Positions 1-8,641 of a stretch of DNA of 59,631 nucleotides are shown in pieces. This stretch comes from JAFRXK01 sp045603305. Lineage in GTDB: Bacteria > Bacillota > Clostridia > Lachnospirales > Lachnospiraceae. The notes beneath the pieces were generated by a model. It had not been told where the DNA came from. It searched no databases and saw only the letters and a program-made list of their open reading frames with translations. The stretch spans positions 1 to 59,631 of the forward strand of contig JAZULV010000034.1 of the NCBI GenBank assembly GCA_045603305.1, read 5' to 3'. Position 1 is the first letter of the stretch; every line of letters begins with the position of its first letter. Made by a program: the position numbers and the translations under genes.

Positions 1-597
1 GGACTCATCAACTGAAGTTGTCCTGATAAAAATATTATGAATAGTAATAACTCGGGCATCATCTTCACTGATATTCATGCTCACATCATTAGTAAACTCG
101 TTAAGATATATATCTACAAGTCTAAAGTCCTTGAACAATTCAAAAATATCATTCTGTGTACATCCGATATATTCTCTCTCATCATCAGTAAGTGACAAAT
201 ACAGTTCTTCAGCCGCCGTGCTTGCATATCTGGCATCATCAACAGATAATGTAGTACCATATTCATCAGCCATAAGCTTTAATATCTTGAAACGTGTAAG
301 AAATGTTTTAATGTCACTCTTAACATAGCTTGAAAAAACCTTGCCTCCAAGCTTTGTGCTCCAGATGTCACTTCCATATGAGTTCTCATAAATATTTTTC
401 TGTGCTACAAGAAATAACTTAGCCTCTGTAACGCTGCAGCTTTCACCATTAATTCTGAAAAGTTCATCATCTCTTAAATCGCTGACTATTTTTACTCTAT
501 TCAGAAAATCAATAGGATTTGTACATCCGGTGGTAAAAAGCAGGCAAACTGACAAAACACAGCAGGCCAATCTTCTTATCAAAAATGTCTTAGTCAA
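1..597 (-). CDS. PrsA/SurA-like lipoprotein foldase, 3' end outside window
   Basis: The reading frame is open for 199 codons and leaves the window at base 1, so the C-terminus is missing. The start is a TTG at 597, chosen because GGAGGG lies six bases upstream and no better start exists. The N-terminus has basic residues (KTFLIRR), a hydrophobic stretch and a lipobox-like FTTGC, so the product is probably a lipoprotein on the outer face of the membrane. The rest is helical and polar, and ends in view with ISEDDARVITIHNIL, a stretch resembling the junction between the SurA_N-type chaperone region and the rotamase domain of PrsA/SurA foldases. The rotamase domain itself is not in view, so peptidyl-prolyl isomerase activity is inference. 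It is last in the visible minus-strand run, 19 bases after the HAD phosphatase gene. Confidence 0.6.
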   Translation of the reverse strand, partial: MTKTFLIRRLACCVLSVCLLFTTGCTNPIDFLNRVKIVSDLRDDELFRINGESCSVTEAKLFLVAQKNIYENSYGSDIWSTKLGGKVFSSYVKSDIKTFLTRFKILKLMADEYGTTLSVDDARYASTAAEELYLSLTDDEREYIGCTQNDIFELFKDFRLVDIYLNEFTNDVSMNISEDDARVITIHNIFIRTTSVDES

Positions 598-616
598 TTA
601 ACTCCCTCCATTTTAA

Positions 617-1405
617 CTACAGCAGTGTTTTCAAAACCTTTAACACGCCGTTGTTTATATTAGTATCTGCCTCAAATCTGGCAACTTGCTTCACCTCATC
701 AATTGCATTACCTATAGCATAACTATAATACGCCTGCTTCAACATTTCAATATCATTCTGCTGGTCACCAAATGCCATGGTCTCTTCCTTTGTAACGCCA
801 AGCATCTCCTGCAGCTTATTAAGTGCAGTACCTTTACTTGCATTAATATCAAAGAAATCAAGCCACATTGTACCGGCAGTAACAACAGAAACCTTATCAC
901 TCCATTTTTCAATCAAAGCCTTACCCGTAATATTAGCCTGGCACTTAGGGTCATATAAACAGGCTTTAATAATATCTTCCTCAACAGCCAAAAGATCATC
1001 TACCGGTAATACCTTTTCACGATAACCTTCTTCCAGCCACTTAATTATCTTCTCATCCTTAGTCTCTGTATAGTAACCATCGTCAATATTTAAAAACAAA
1101 GTACAGTCCGGGTAATTCCTGCAGTCTTTAACGATTTCTTTAACATATTCCGGCTTAATTACAGAACGATAGAGACATTCTTTGTGATTACCCAGATAGG
1201 TTCCGTTGCAGCCAATATAATAAATCTTATCACCAACTGCTTCAAATAACTGCTTTTCACTGACTATTGACCTTCCACTGGCGGCAGCAAATATAATCCC
1301 CTTTTGGTGCAGCCTGTCAATAACCTCAACAAGCTCATCATTTAGCTTTGACTCACCATCTCTTACCAATGTACCATCAATATCAGAAGCTATCAATTTT
1401 ATCAT
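617..1405 (-). CDS. HAD superfamily (Cof-type) sugar-phosphate phosphatase
   Basis: This 262-residue protein has the HAD signature DIDGT at residues 8-12, with Asp8 as nucleophile and Asp10 as general acid. A late GDQQNDIEML motif supplies the Mg-binding acidic residues. The long insert between the motifs is the Cof/YbiV-type (C2) cap, so the likely substrates are phosphorylated sugars or cofactors such as PLP or FMN; the true substrate cannot be read from sequence. A longer frame exists upstream, but the ATG at 1405 has GAGAGG six bases before it and gives the canonical N-terminus MIKLIASDIDGTL. The gene starts 10 bases after maf ends, which suggests co-transcription. Proximity to pdxK makes a PLP phosphatase role possible but unproven. 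Confidence 0.88.
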   Translation of the reverse strand: MIKLIASDIDGTLVRDGESKLNDELVEVIDRLHQKGIIFAAASGRSIVSEKQLFEAVGDKIYYIGCNGTYLGNHKECLYRSVIKPEYVKEIVKDCRNYPDCTLFLNIDDGYYTETKDEKIIKWLEEGYREKVLPVDDLLAVEEDIIKACLYDPKCQANITGKALIEKWSDKVSVVTAGTMWLDFFDINASKGTALNKLQEMLGVTKEETMAFGDQQNDIEMLKQAYYSYAIGNAIDEVKQVARFEADTNINNGVLKVLKTLL

Positions 1406-1415
1406 GTTAAACCTC

Positions 1416-1985
1416 TCAAGTAAATTTTTTAAGTTCGTCATAGACCCTGGATATAGGCAGACCGACGATATTGTTGTAGTCACCGTTTATCTTCTCTACA
1501 AAGGCAGCAAAACGACCCTGAATACCGTAGGCTCCGGCCTTGTCCATAGGCTCATTTGTATCGATGTATGTCCATATTTCATCATCAGACATTTCTTTTA
1601 CATATACATCAGTCTTTTCGCTGAATGAAACTATTTTTTCAAAGCTGCCATTCCTTTTAACTAAGGTAACACCGGTGTATACACTGTGTTGTCTGCCGCT
1701 TATGCTTTTTATCATCAAGAAAGCATGGTCCCTTGAAGATGGCTTGCCAAGAATGATGTCGTCAACAGCTACTACAGTATCAGCACCAAGTACAATTTTA
1801 CCTTCATCTACTCTTGAGGCAACCTCTAATGCCTTCTGCCTTGATAAATCCATAACCAGCTTGTCAGGAAGAATTTCTTCTGTATGTTCCTCGACATTAC
1901 TTAATACGACATCATATACTATATCAATCTGACTTAAAAGCTCACGTCTTCTTGGTGAACCGGAAGCTAATATAATCTTTTCCAT
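1416..1985 (-). CDS. maf: Maf-family nucleotide pyrophosphatase
   Basis: The 189-residue protein opens with LASGSPRRRELL, the Maf signature that forms the phosphate-binding site. It also has GADTVV near residue 70, a K/R-rich middle, and near the C-terminus AGAYGIQG followed by GDYNNIVGLP, all standard for the family. Maf proteins hydrolyse non-canonical or modified nucleoside triphosphates such as dTTP, UTP and m5UTP to monophosphates in the cytoplasm. They were first linked to septum inhibition in Bacillus. Length is normal. AAGGAG lies five bases before the ATG. The gene sits between the radical SAM gene, 9 bases upstream, and the HAD gene, 10 bases downstream, in one apparent operon. Confidence 0.93.
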   Translation of the reverse strand: MEKIILASGSPRRRELLSQIDIVYDVVLSNVEEHTEEILPDKLVMDLSRQKALEVASRVDEGKIVLGADTVVAVDDIILGKPSSRDHAFLMIKSISGRQHSVYTGVTLVKRNGSFEKIVSFSEKTDVYVKEMSDDEIWTYIDTNEPMDKAGAYGIQGRFAAFVEKINGDYNNIVGLPISRVYDELKKFT

Positions 1986-1994
1986 CAGTACTCC

Positions 1995-2600
1995 TTAATC
2001 TTCCCACTCTCTAATACGGTATGTTACACCTATACTTTCACAGATATTTCTGCACTCTTCTTCCTCAGCTTTAGTAAGAGTAGTCTCAACTGTTGATAAA
2101 ATAACCTTCGGCACATACTGTACACAATCAGAAGCAAACTTAATCATAGCATCGAATGAACCGATGCCAAATTTACTTCTTGTAAGTTCAAGGTATCTTT
2201 CTTTATTAGGTGTGTTAAGGCTGATTGATACCACATCAATAAGTCCTTCAAGTTTATGTGCAGTGCTTTCGCCGTGAATAAGGTCAGATAAGCCATTAGT
2301 ATTAATTCTTATCGGTTTATCACACCATGTAGCTTTAATATAAGCTGCCACTTTAAGCAAATCATCTAACCTCTCTGTAGGCTCACCAAAACCACAGAAA
2401 ACAATTTCCTTATACTTATCTACATCAAAATTCTTAAAATCTGCAATTACTTCTTCAACAGATGGTTCTCTCTCAAGCCACAATGAACCTGAATCTGCCA
2501 TGTGATCCCTTGTCTGACGAAGACAGAAGGTACATGCACACGGACACTTATTTGTCATATTTACATATAAACTATTGCCTATTTCATATAATATTGTCAT
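1995..2600 (-). CDS. TatD-associated type radical SAM protein
   Basis: The protein is about 201 residues, short for a radical SAM enzyme. The N-terminal sequence NKCPCACTFCLR carries a CxxxCxxC cluster motif that would bind the [4Fe-4S] used to cleave S-adenosylmethionine. FCGFGEPTER matches the SAM-binding GGE-type motif, and RINTNGL follows as expected. The overall pattern resembles the small family called TatD family-associated radical SAM protein; its reaction is not established. The ATG at 2600 is preferred over one four codons upstream because GGAGG, which lies within that upstream start, is five bases before it. No tatD gene is visible here. Neighbours are pdxK upstream and maf downstream. 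Confidence 0.8.
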   Translation of the reverse strand: MTILYEIGNSLYVNMTNKCPCACTFCLRQTRDHMADSGSLWLEREPSVEEVIADFKNFDVDKYKEIVFCGFGEPTERLDDLLKVAAYIKATWCDKPIRINTNGLSDLIHGESTAHKLEGLIDVVSISLNTPNKERYLELTRSKFGIGSFDAMIKFASDCVQYVPKVILSTVETTLTKAEEEECRNICESIGVTYRIREWED

Positions 2601-2632
2601 ATCATCCTCCATAATTATATCACAAAATCATT

Positions 2633-3466
2633 TTATCTCAAATAATGAAGTACTTCTTCAAAACATACACCATCAGTGACCGGTATGTCAAGTTCAATAG
2701 ATTTTTGTATGCATTTACTTACAAATCTAGACGCTTTTTTTACTGATGTAACAAAATCTACACCATTAACTGCATCAGCAGCAATAATTGAAGCAAAAAC
2801 ATCACCGGTTCCGGACCTTTCGGTGCCTATCTTGTGAGAACGTACAATCTTTGGCTCTTTACCCTTTTCATATATGTAATTTGCCAAAAAGCCACCTTGA
2901 ATAATACCTGTAATAACAACCTTCTCCGGACCCTTACTGCTGATTTTCTCTGCCATGGCATAAAGGTCTGACATCCTCCACTTTCCGTCATGATACTCAG
3001 TGTCAGTAAGCACACAGGCCTCGGTAAGATTAGGTGTTATAATGTCAGCATACTCGGTAAGCTTCTTCATTTCCTCACACATAAGGGGTGTATAGGTTGC
3101 ATAAGGCTTGCCATAGTCGCCCATAACCGGATCAATAATTACAATTGTATCTTCGGTCTTAAAATACTCAATAAAGTCTCTTAATATATCAATCTGCTCC
3201 TTTGAGCCTAAAAAACCGCTTGCAATTCCTTTAAACTTTAAATCAAGCTTCTTCCACTCTTCAATATAGGGAACCATTTTCTTTGTATAATCCTCAAAGA
3301 AATAGGACTTAAAGCCCGTATGATTTGAAAATATTGATGTCGGCACCGGACAGCACTGTACTCTCATAGTTGAAATTATAGGAATTGCAACAGCAAGAGA
3401 ACATCTGCCAAATCCGGACATATCATTTATAACTGCAATTTTATTCTGATTGTTGTGTGAGCTCAT
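2633..3466 (-). CDS. pdxK: Pyridoxamine/pyridoxal kinase
   Basis: The 277-residue ribokinase-fold protein contains INDMSGFGRCSL near the N-terminus, DPVMGDYG in the middle and RSGTGDVFASI towards the end. The last supplies the GTGD anion hole and catalytic Asp. This combination is typical of PdxK/PdxY-type kinases, which phosphorylate pyridoxal, pyridoxine or pyridoxamine with ATP in B6 salvage. The ATG has GGAGGG nearby and starts 8 bases after thiN ends. Its place beside thiN suggests a small cofactor-salvage group within the housekeeping operon. HMP kinase (ThiD) is a related alternative, but the N-terminal region looks more like pyridoxamine kinase. Confidence 0.88.
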   Translation of the reverse strand: MSSHNNQNKIAVINDMSGFGRCSLAVAIPIISTMRVQCCPVPTSIFSNHTGFKSYFFEDYTKKMVPYIEEWKKLDLKFKGIASGFLGSKEQIDILRDFIEYFKTEDTIVIIDPVMGDYGKPYATYTPLMCEEMKKLTEYADIITPNLTEACVLTDTEYHDGKWRMSDLYAMAEKISSKGPEKVVITGIIQGGFLANYIYEKGKEPKIVRSHKIGTERSGTGDVFASIIAADAVNGVDFVTSVKKASRFVSKCIQKSIELDIPVTDGVCFEEVLHYLR

Positions 3467-3474
3467 ACGCCCTC

Positions 3475-4122
3475 CTAATCTCTGGTCTGAAAATATATAA
3501 GAATTCCTGAACTAAACTTTACTGAAGCTATCTGCTCTGTTACTTCATTGCTTACTCCAATACTGGTACCATATTCCAATCTATATTTATCAAGGTTATA
3601 CTTGAACCCCTTCAAAGTTAAGTCACAAACTACACCATTAAATGGTATAAATGAAACATATTTGCCATACATATTATTTTTGTTTATTTGTATTGGTGAA
3701 TTAATAAGTTCAATTCGATTGTGATTATCCCATAATACACATTTTACACCATTAATAAGAGCTTTGTACAGACAGTGAATATTTCCAAGCATATGGTCTA
3801 TTCTTGACCCGGTTGCACCAAGAATATATATTTCCTGTGCGCCCAACTCCATTGCCTTATCTATAGCAAGTTCTGTATCCGTAGCATCTTTAATCGGATT
3901 GTGTCTTACTACTTCGATATGATTATTTTTGATATATTCCTCTAAAACAACTGAATTAGCAGAGTCAAAGTCACCAAGCAACAAATCAGGTGCTGCTCCA
4001 AGCTTAATAACTGTCTCTAACCCTTTATCAACTGCAAATAGTTTATCATATTTATACTTTTCTAAAAAGGCAGCAGCGAAGGTTAACTCCACACTGCCGC
4101 CTGATATAATTAATACTTTCAT
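3475..4122 (-). CDS. thiN: Thiamine diphosphokinase
   Basis: This 215-residue protein makes thiamine diphosphate from thiamine and ATP. Visible family features are GDFDSA near residue 50 and DATDTELAIDKA near 80, which carry the acidic metal and nucleotide-binding residues, followed by LGATGSRIDHMLGNI. A beta-rich C-terminal half matches the thiamin-binding domain. The ATG overlaps the rpe stop codon by one base (TAATG), a translational-coupling arrangement. The rsgA, rpe, thiN order is widely conserved in Firmicutes and supports the call. Confidence 0.93.
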   Translation of the reverse strand: MKVLIISGGSVELTFAAAFLEKYKYDKLFAVDKGLETVIKLGAAPDLLLGDFDSANSVVLEEYIKNNHIEVVRHNPIKDATDTELAIDKAMELGAQEIYILGATGSRIDHMLGNIHCLYKALINGVKCVLWDNHNRIELINSPIQINKNNMYGKYVSFIPFNGVVCDLTLKGFKYNLDKYRLEYGTSIGVSNEVTEQIASVKFSSGILIYFQTRD

Positions 4123-4784
4123 TATTTATCGTACTCCGCAAAAATCTGCTTGAACTTCTTTGTGTTCTCCGCAATATCACCATTAAATACTGCAGAACCG
4201 GCAACGATTACATTAGCTCCTGCTTCGATTGCTAAAGATACATTCTCATGGTTCATGCCACCGTCAACCTGGATATCAACATTAAGACCCTTGCTGTCTG
4301 CAAGTGCCTTCACCTCAGCAATCTTATCAATGCAGTATGGTATAAGCTTCTGTCCTCCAAAACCAGGGTTTACAGACATAATAAGCACCATATCAAGACT
4401 TCCGATAATGTTCTCGATAGCACTTACCGGTGTAGCAGGATTAAGTGCCACACAAGCCTTAATACCCTTTTCTTTAATCTGATTTACCACTCTGTCTAAA
4501 TGCTTACAGGCTTCTGCATGAACAGTGATAATATCCGCACCAATCTTTGCAAATTCATCTATATATCTTCCCGGATCTTCTATCATAAGATGTACATCAA
4601 ACACCTTATCTGTACTCTTTCTGATACTCTTAATTATAGGCATGCCAAAAGAAATCTGTGGCACAAACATACCATCCATTACATCTAGATGAATGTAGTC
4701 TGCTCCTGCTTCATCAGTAATTTTGATATGCTCTCCTAATATTGTGAAATCTGCTGATAATATTGATGGTGCTAAATATATCAT
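4122..4784 (-). CDS. rpe: Ribulose-phosphate 3-epimerase
   Basis: A 220-residue TIM-barrel enzyme that interconverts ribulose-5-phosphate and xylulose-5-phosphate. Signature motifs are present in order: APSILSADF at the N-terminus, HLDVMDG with metal-binding His and Asp, DVHLMI, VNPGFGGQ for the phosphate loop and QVDGGM with the catalytic Asp. The ATG at 4784 is chosen because GGAGG is seven bases upstream; a TTG two codons earlier is too close to that site. Transketolase, which uses its product, is at 28374-30362 in a separate transcription unit. Confidence 0.95.
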   Translation of the reverse strand: MIYLAPSILSADFTILGEHIKITDEAGADYIHLDVMDGMFVPQISFGMPIIKSIRKSTDKVFDVHLMIEDPGRYIDEFAKIGADIITVHAEACKHLDRVVNQIKEKGIKACVALNPATPVSAIENIIGSLDMVLIMSVNPGFGGQKLIPYCIDKIAEVKALADSKGLNVDIQVDGGMNHENVSLAIEAGANVIVAGSAVFNGDIAENTKKFKQIFAEYDK

Positions 4785-4820
4785 AATCAATCCTCCATTA
4801 TAAAAATAAAAGTTTAATCA

Positions 4821-5699
4821 CTAGTATCTTTTAATATTTTTTAATTCATTCAATAAATAAACGTAGTTTTTATATCGTTCTGAACTTATTAGACTATTAT
4901 CTAACGCATGCTTTACAGCACAATCCGGCTCTTTATCATGTACGCAGCCATTAAAACGACACTTACCTTCATAATCCTCAAATTCAGGAAAATAATATCT
5001 CAAAGTATCATACTCTATAAAATCTATACTAAGTGAACTAAAACCCGGTGTATCCATAACATAAGAATTATCACCTACAGGAAATAACTCGGAATGCCTT
5101 GTGGTATGCTTTCCGCGTTTTAACTTCTCACTAAGAGCTCCTACCTCCATAAAAGCCTCAGGATTAAGCCAGTTCATAAATGATGACTTACCTACACCAC
5201 TTGGTCCGGCAAGCACTGTAGTCTTTCCAGAAAATAAACTTCTAATATTATCCATACCGGCTTCATCGGCAACACTTATAAAGTGAACACCATATCCGGT
5301 TGGTGCATAAACGCTTTTCAGCTTATCTATCAGACTATCATCGGCTAAATCACATTTATTAAATATAATACTGCACGGAATATCCTGATACTCCATCATA
5401 ACAAGAAACCTGTCAAGTAAATCTAGATTAGGCTCCGGATTTTTTACAGCAAACACTATAACTGCCTGATCAACATTGGCTGCCGCGGGACGAATAATGC
5501 TGTTCTGCCTTTCACAAATCGCCGTTATATTGCCTGTCTGTTCCTTCTCGTCAATTATATCAAATTCTACGTTATCACCAACTAATGGCTTAATGTTCTT
5601 ATTTCTAAAAATACCTTTTGCCTTACATTCAAAGACTCTACTATGTCCGTCATGGACATAGTAGAATCCTGCAATACCTTTAATAATTTTTCCCTGCAT
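4821..5699 (-). CDS. rsgA: Small ribosomal subunit biogenesis GTPase RsgA
   Basis: A circularly permuted GTPase of 292 residues that helps mature the 30S subunit. An N-terminal OB-fold (about 1-70) is followed by FNKCDL (G4), GPSGVGKSS (P-loop, G1) and DTPGFSS (G3), the permuted order diagnostic of RsgA/YjeQ. The C-terminal zinc knuckle is visible as CRFNGC...H...C. The ATG at 5699 was chosen because AGAGG lies five bases before it; a longer frame starts 24 bases upstream without a good site. It begins 35 bases after prkC, and the prpC-prkC-rsgA order is conserved in Firmicutes, where the kinase is reported to phosphorylate RsgA. Confidence 0.95.
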   Translation of the reverse strand: MQGKIIKGIAGFYYVHDGHSRVFECKAKGIFRNKNIKPLVGDNVEFDIIDEKEQTGNITAICERQNSIIRPAAANVDQAVIVFAVKNPEPNLDLLDRFLVMMEYQDIPCSIIFNKCDLADDSLIDKLKSVYAPTGYGVHFISVADEAGMDNIRSLFSGKTTVLAGPSGVGKSSFMNWLNPEAFMEVGALSEKLKRGKHTTRHSELFPVGDNSYVMDTPGFSSLSIDFIEYDTLRYYFPEFEDYEGKCRFNGCVHDKEPDCAVKHALDNSLISSERYKNYVYLLNELKNIKRY

Positions 5700-5734
5700 A
5701 AATACCTCTAAGGTCTGCTTCAAGTAATAATTAA

Positions 5735-7882
5735 TTACGCTTCTTCAACAGGCTCTATCACTTCTGTTTCAGTAGTACCGGCTTCCGTAGGAGCTTCTGT
5801 AGGAGCTTCTGTTGGTGCTTCAGTAGGTGCCTCAGTAGGTGCCTCGGTTGGAGCTTCTGTAGGTGGCTCCGTCGGCTTTTCTCCCTTACTGATAACAATA
5901 TTAACCTTTGTACCGGAATCAACCTCTGTTTTTGCATCTATGCTCTGAGTAAATACCAAACCAACAGTTACACCTAAACCGGAATAATACTCTTCTGTTA
6001 CTGTACCTAATTCCAAGCCTATGCTTTCAAGTTTTTCTTTTGCTTCTTTTGCAGTCATATATCGAAGATTTGGAACTACAACCTTCTCAATACCCTTACT
6101 AATAACTATATCAATCTCTGTGTCAATTTCTACCTGTTCTTCAGCTACAACGCTCTGACTGATTACCTTGCCTTTTTCGATATCTTTAGAATATTCTTCT
6201 GTTACCTTACCAAGTTTTAATCCGACAGCCTTAAGTGCCGCTTCAACTTCAATTTGTGTCTTACCCTTTAATTCAGGAACTTCAACCTTCATAACACCGG
6301 TACTGATATAGATAATAACTGTATCACCTTTTCTTGCAGTAAGTCCTGCAGCAGGGCTTGTTCGGGTTACATATCCATCTTCAACAGTATCACTGCTCTC
6401 ATCAGTTGTTGTTACAATAAGTCCTAATGCAGTTAACATAGCCTTAACTTCACTTACACTCTTGCCTTCTATATTTTCAGGCATAATCACATCATTAGTA
6501 CCAATGCTAACTACTACTTTAATAACTGACTGCTTATTAACAACATCGCCTTCTGCTTTATCCTGCTCAATTACACAATCCTTATCATAAGCATTAGACT
6601 CTTCGTATGTGATTTTATATTTTAATTCAAGAGCTTCTAAAGTATTCACCATCTCGTCAACAGTCATACCAACAAGATTAGGGACTCTTACTTCTTTTGA
6701 AGTAACATCATCACTGCTGGCCTCGGTTGTAACCTTTTCTGAGTTATCATCAAAGTTCCACCAGCCTGCATATTTTCCGCCGACAAATACAAGTAAAAAT
6801 ACTATAATAACACCTAAACCAATAATAATACCTGTAAGTATCTTCTCAAAAGATGTGTTATCATATTCATCATCTAACTCATCAATTTCTTCATCTGATA
6901 AATCATCATCACTTATAATTGGCAACTCACCTGTAGTGTCAACTACAAATTCATCAATATTTTTTCTTTCAATACCATTCTTAATAGAATTCATCTCATT
7001 ATCACTCATGATCTTTGTTACTCCGGTGGCATCGACAGCCGCAATAGTAACAAAATCACCGTCAGGAGTTATCATAACTTGTTTTAAATCGTCAATTAAC
7101 TGACCTATATTATCATATCTTCTCTCTGGTTTTTTCTGAGTACACTTAAGAATAATCTTTTCTAAGCTGTTAGGAATCATCGGAGCAATATTCTTTGGTG
7201 GTGTCATCTCACCCTGAATATGAAGCAATGCCACTGATACTGCCGAGTCTCCGTCAAAAGGCACTTTACCGGTAAGCATCTCATACATAGTGATACCGAG
7301 TGAATAAATATCACTTCTTTCATCACAGTAGCCGCCTCTTGCCTGCTCCGGTGAAATATAATGCACCGAACCTGCAGTATTGGAATTAATAGTCTGACCT
7401 GTAGCAGCTCTTGCAATACCAAAGTCAGTTATCTTAACCATACCGTCTTTTGATAAAATCATATTCTGCGGCTTAATGTCTCTGTGAATAATATGCTTCT
7501 GATGAGCAGCCTCGATACCCTGTGCAATCTGCATGGCAATATCAATAGACTCTTTGATATCGAGCTTACCCTTTTGCATAATATACTTCTTTAATGTGAT
7601 ACCTTCGATTAACTCCATAACGATATAGTGAATATCTTCTTCATCACCTACATCAAAAATGTTTACTATATTGGAATGACAAAGACCTGCTGCAGCCTGT
7701 GCTTCAGCTTTAAATTTACTGATAAAAGTCTTATCTGCATTATATTCCTGTTTAAGTACTTTAATAGCAACATTTCTATTAAGCTTATGACACTTTGCCT
7801 TATATACATCAGACATACCGCCTGAGCCAATCTTCTCTAATATCTCGTATCTGTTACCAAGAAACATTCCTATCCTAATCAT
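5735..7882 (-). CDS. prkC: PASTA-domain Ser/Thr protein kinase
   Basis: This 715-residue membrane kinase has a cytoplasmic Hanks-type domain (about 1-265) with IGSGGMSDVYKA (P-loop), HRDIKPQN (catalytic loop), DFGIA, and GSVHYISPEQA in the activation segment. One transmembrane helix lies near 345-367, then four PASTA repeats (about 397-665) that bind muropeptides or uncrosslinked wall. After them comes a low-complexity extracellular tail of repeated Pro-Thr-Glu-Ala units encoded by a 12-base tandem repeat (about 5785-5880). It regulates growth, wall synthesis and, in spore-formers, germination. The ATG at 7882 overlaps the phosphatase stop by four bases (ATGA), with GGGAGG seven bases upstream. 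The PTEA tail is unusual and probably varies in length between strains. Confidence 0.96.
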   Translation of the reverse strand: MIRIGMFLGNRYEILEKIGSGGMSDVYKAKCHKLNRNVAIKVLKQEYNADKTFISKFKAEAQAAAGLCHSNIVNIFDVGDEEDIHYIVMELIEGITLKKYIMQKGKLDIKESIDIAMQIAQGIEAAHQKHIIHRDIKPQNMILSKDGMVKITDFGIARAATGQTINSNTAGSVHYISPEQARGGYCDERSDIYSLGITMYEMLTGKVPFDGDSAVSVALLHIQGEMTPPKNIAPMIPNSLEKIILKCTQKKPERRYDNIGQLIDDLKQVMITPDGDFVTIAAVDATGVTKIMSDNEMNSIKNGIERKNIDEFVVDTTGELPIISDDDLSDEEIDELDDEYDNTSFEKILTGIIIGLGVIIVFLLVFVGGKYAGWWNFDDNSEKVTTEASSDDVTSKEVRVPNLVGMTVDEMVNTLEALELKYKITYEESNAYDKDCVIEQDKAEGDVVNKQSVIKVVVSIGTNDVIMPENIEGKSVSEVKAMLTALGLIVTTTDESSDTVEDGYVTRTSPAAGLTARKGDTVIIYISTGVMKVEVPELKGKTQIEVEAALKAVGLKLGKVTEEYSKDIEKGKVISQSVVAEEQVEIDTEIDIVISKGIEKVVVPNLRYMTAKEAKEKLESIGLELGTVTEEYYSGLGVTVGLVFTQSIDAKTEVDSGTKVNIVISKGEKPTEPPTEAPTEAPTEAPTEAPTEAPTEAPTEAGTTETEVIEPVEEA

Positions 7883-8622
7883 AATACAGCCTCCCAATCC
7901 TGCTTAATAACTACAACTGATATGTTGTCCATACCACCATTGTAATTAGCTCTATTGATTAATTCTTTTGTACATTCTTCTAAATCATTGTATTTATTAA
8001 TTATGCTCATAATTTCTTCATCACTAACCATATTAGTAAGTCCATCTGAACACAAAAGCACAACATCACCGTCAGACAGCTCTTCTTCAAAATAATCTAC
8101 ATTTACAAATCCAGCTGCACCTATAGCTCTTGTGATTACATTCTTCTTTTCGTAATATGTAGAACTGTCTTTCTCAATACTGCCTTGTGCTACTAACTCT
8201 TCTACTAATGAATGGTCATGAGTAATCTGTCTTATCTCAGACGAATTAATTATATATAAACGACTATCTCCAACATTAGCAACATGGACTATATTATCTT
8301 CTAAATAACACAGAACCATGGTAGTCCCCATTTTATAATAATCAGCATCCCTTCTTGCTTTATCGAACAATTCATAATTAACTTTCTGAATACAATCATT
8401 AATAAGTTTTAATGCAGGTTGTTCAGAAACATTCTGTTCAATAAGTTCTGCAATTCTCGTCGCAGTATATTTAGATGCATAATCTCCGGCAAGATGTCCA
8501 CCCATACCATCTGCAACAATAAACAAATTGGGCAGAACACCTGTCTTACATGGCTGACAATAAAAATAATCCTGATTACTTGTACGGAATGTTCCTTTGT
8601 CAGTCAGCGCAAAAGCCTGCAT
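7879..8622 (-). CDS. prpC: PP2C-type protein phosphatase
   Basis: A 247-residue PPM/PP2C phosphatase expected to reverse phosphorylation by the kinase encoded just downstream. Motifs in order are TSNQDYF near the N-terminus, VADGMGGH with metal-binding Asp and Gly, ANVGDSRLY, CSDGLTN and GGMDNISVVV at the end, matching the Mn/Mg-binding acidic residues of the family. The ATG at 8622 has AAGGAGG eight bases upstream; longer upstream frames lack a site. The stop overlaps the prkC start by four bases, so kinase and phosphatase are probably made in fixed ratio. It starts 19 bases after rlmN. Confidence 0.95.
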   Translation of the reverse strand: MQAFALTDKGTFRTSNQDYFYCQPCKTGVLPNLFIVADGMGGHLAGDYASKYTATRIAELIEQNVSEQPALKLINDCIQKVNYELFDKARRDADYYKMGTTMVLCYLEDNIVHVANVGDSRLYIINSSEIRQITHDHSLVEELVAQGSIEKDSSTYYEKKNVITRAIGAAGFVNVDYFEEELSDGDVVLLCSDGLTNMVSDEEIMSIINKYNDLEECTKELINRANYNGGMDNISVVVIKQDWEAVL

Positions 8623-8641
8623 GCAAAAATCCTCCTTATTA

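Noticed and set aside
3930..4150. Riboswitch in front of thiN
   Set aside because: thiN starts inside the rpe stop codon, leaving no leader.
5785..5880. Short regular repeats that might be a CRISPR array
   Set aside because: The repeats are 12 bases long without spacers and encode in-frame Pro-Thr-Glu-Ala units at the C-terminus of the PrkC kinase.
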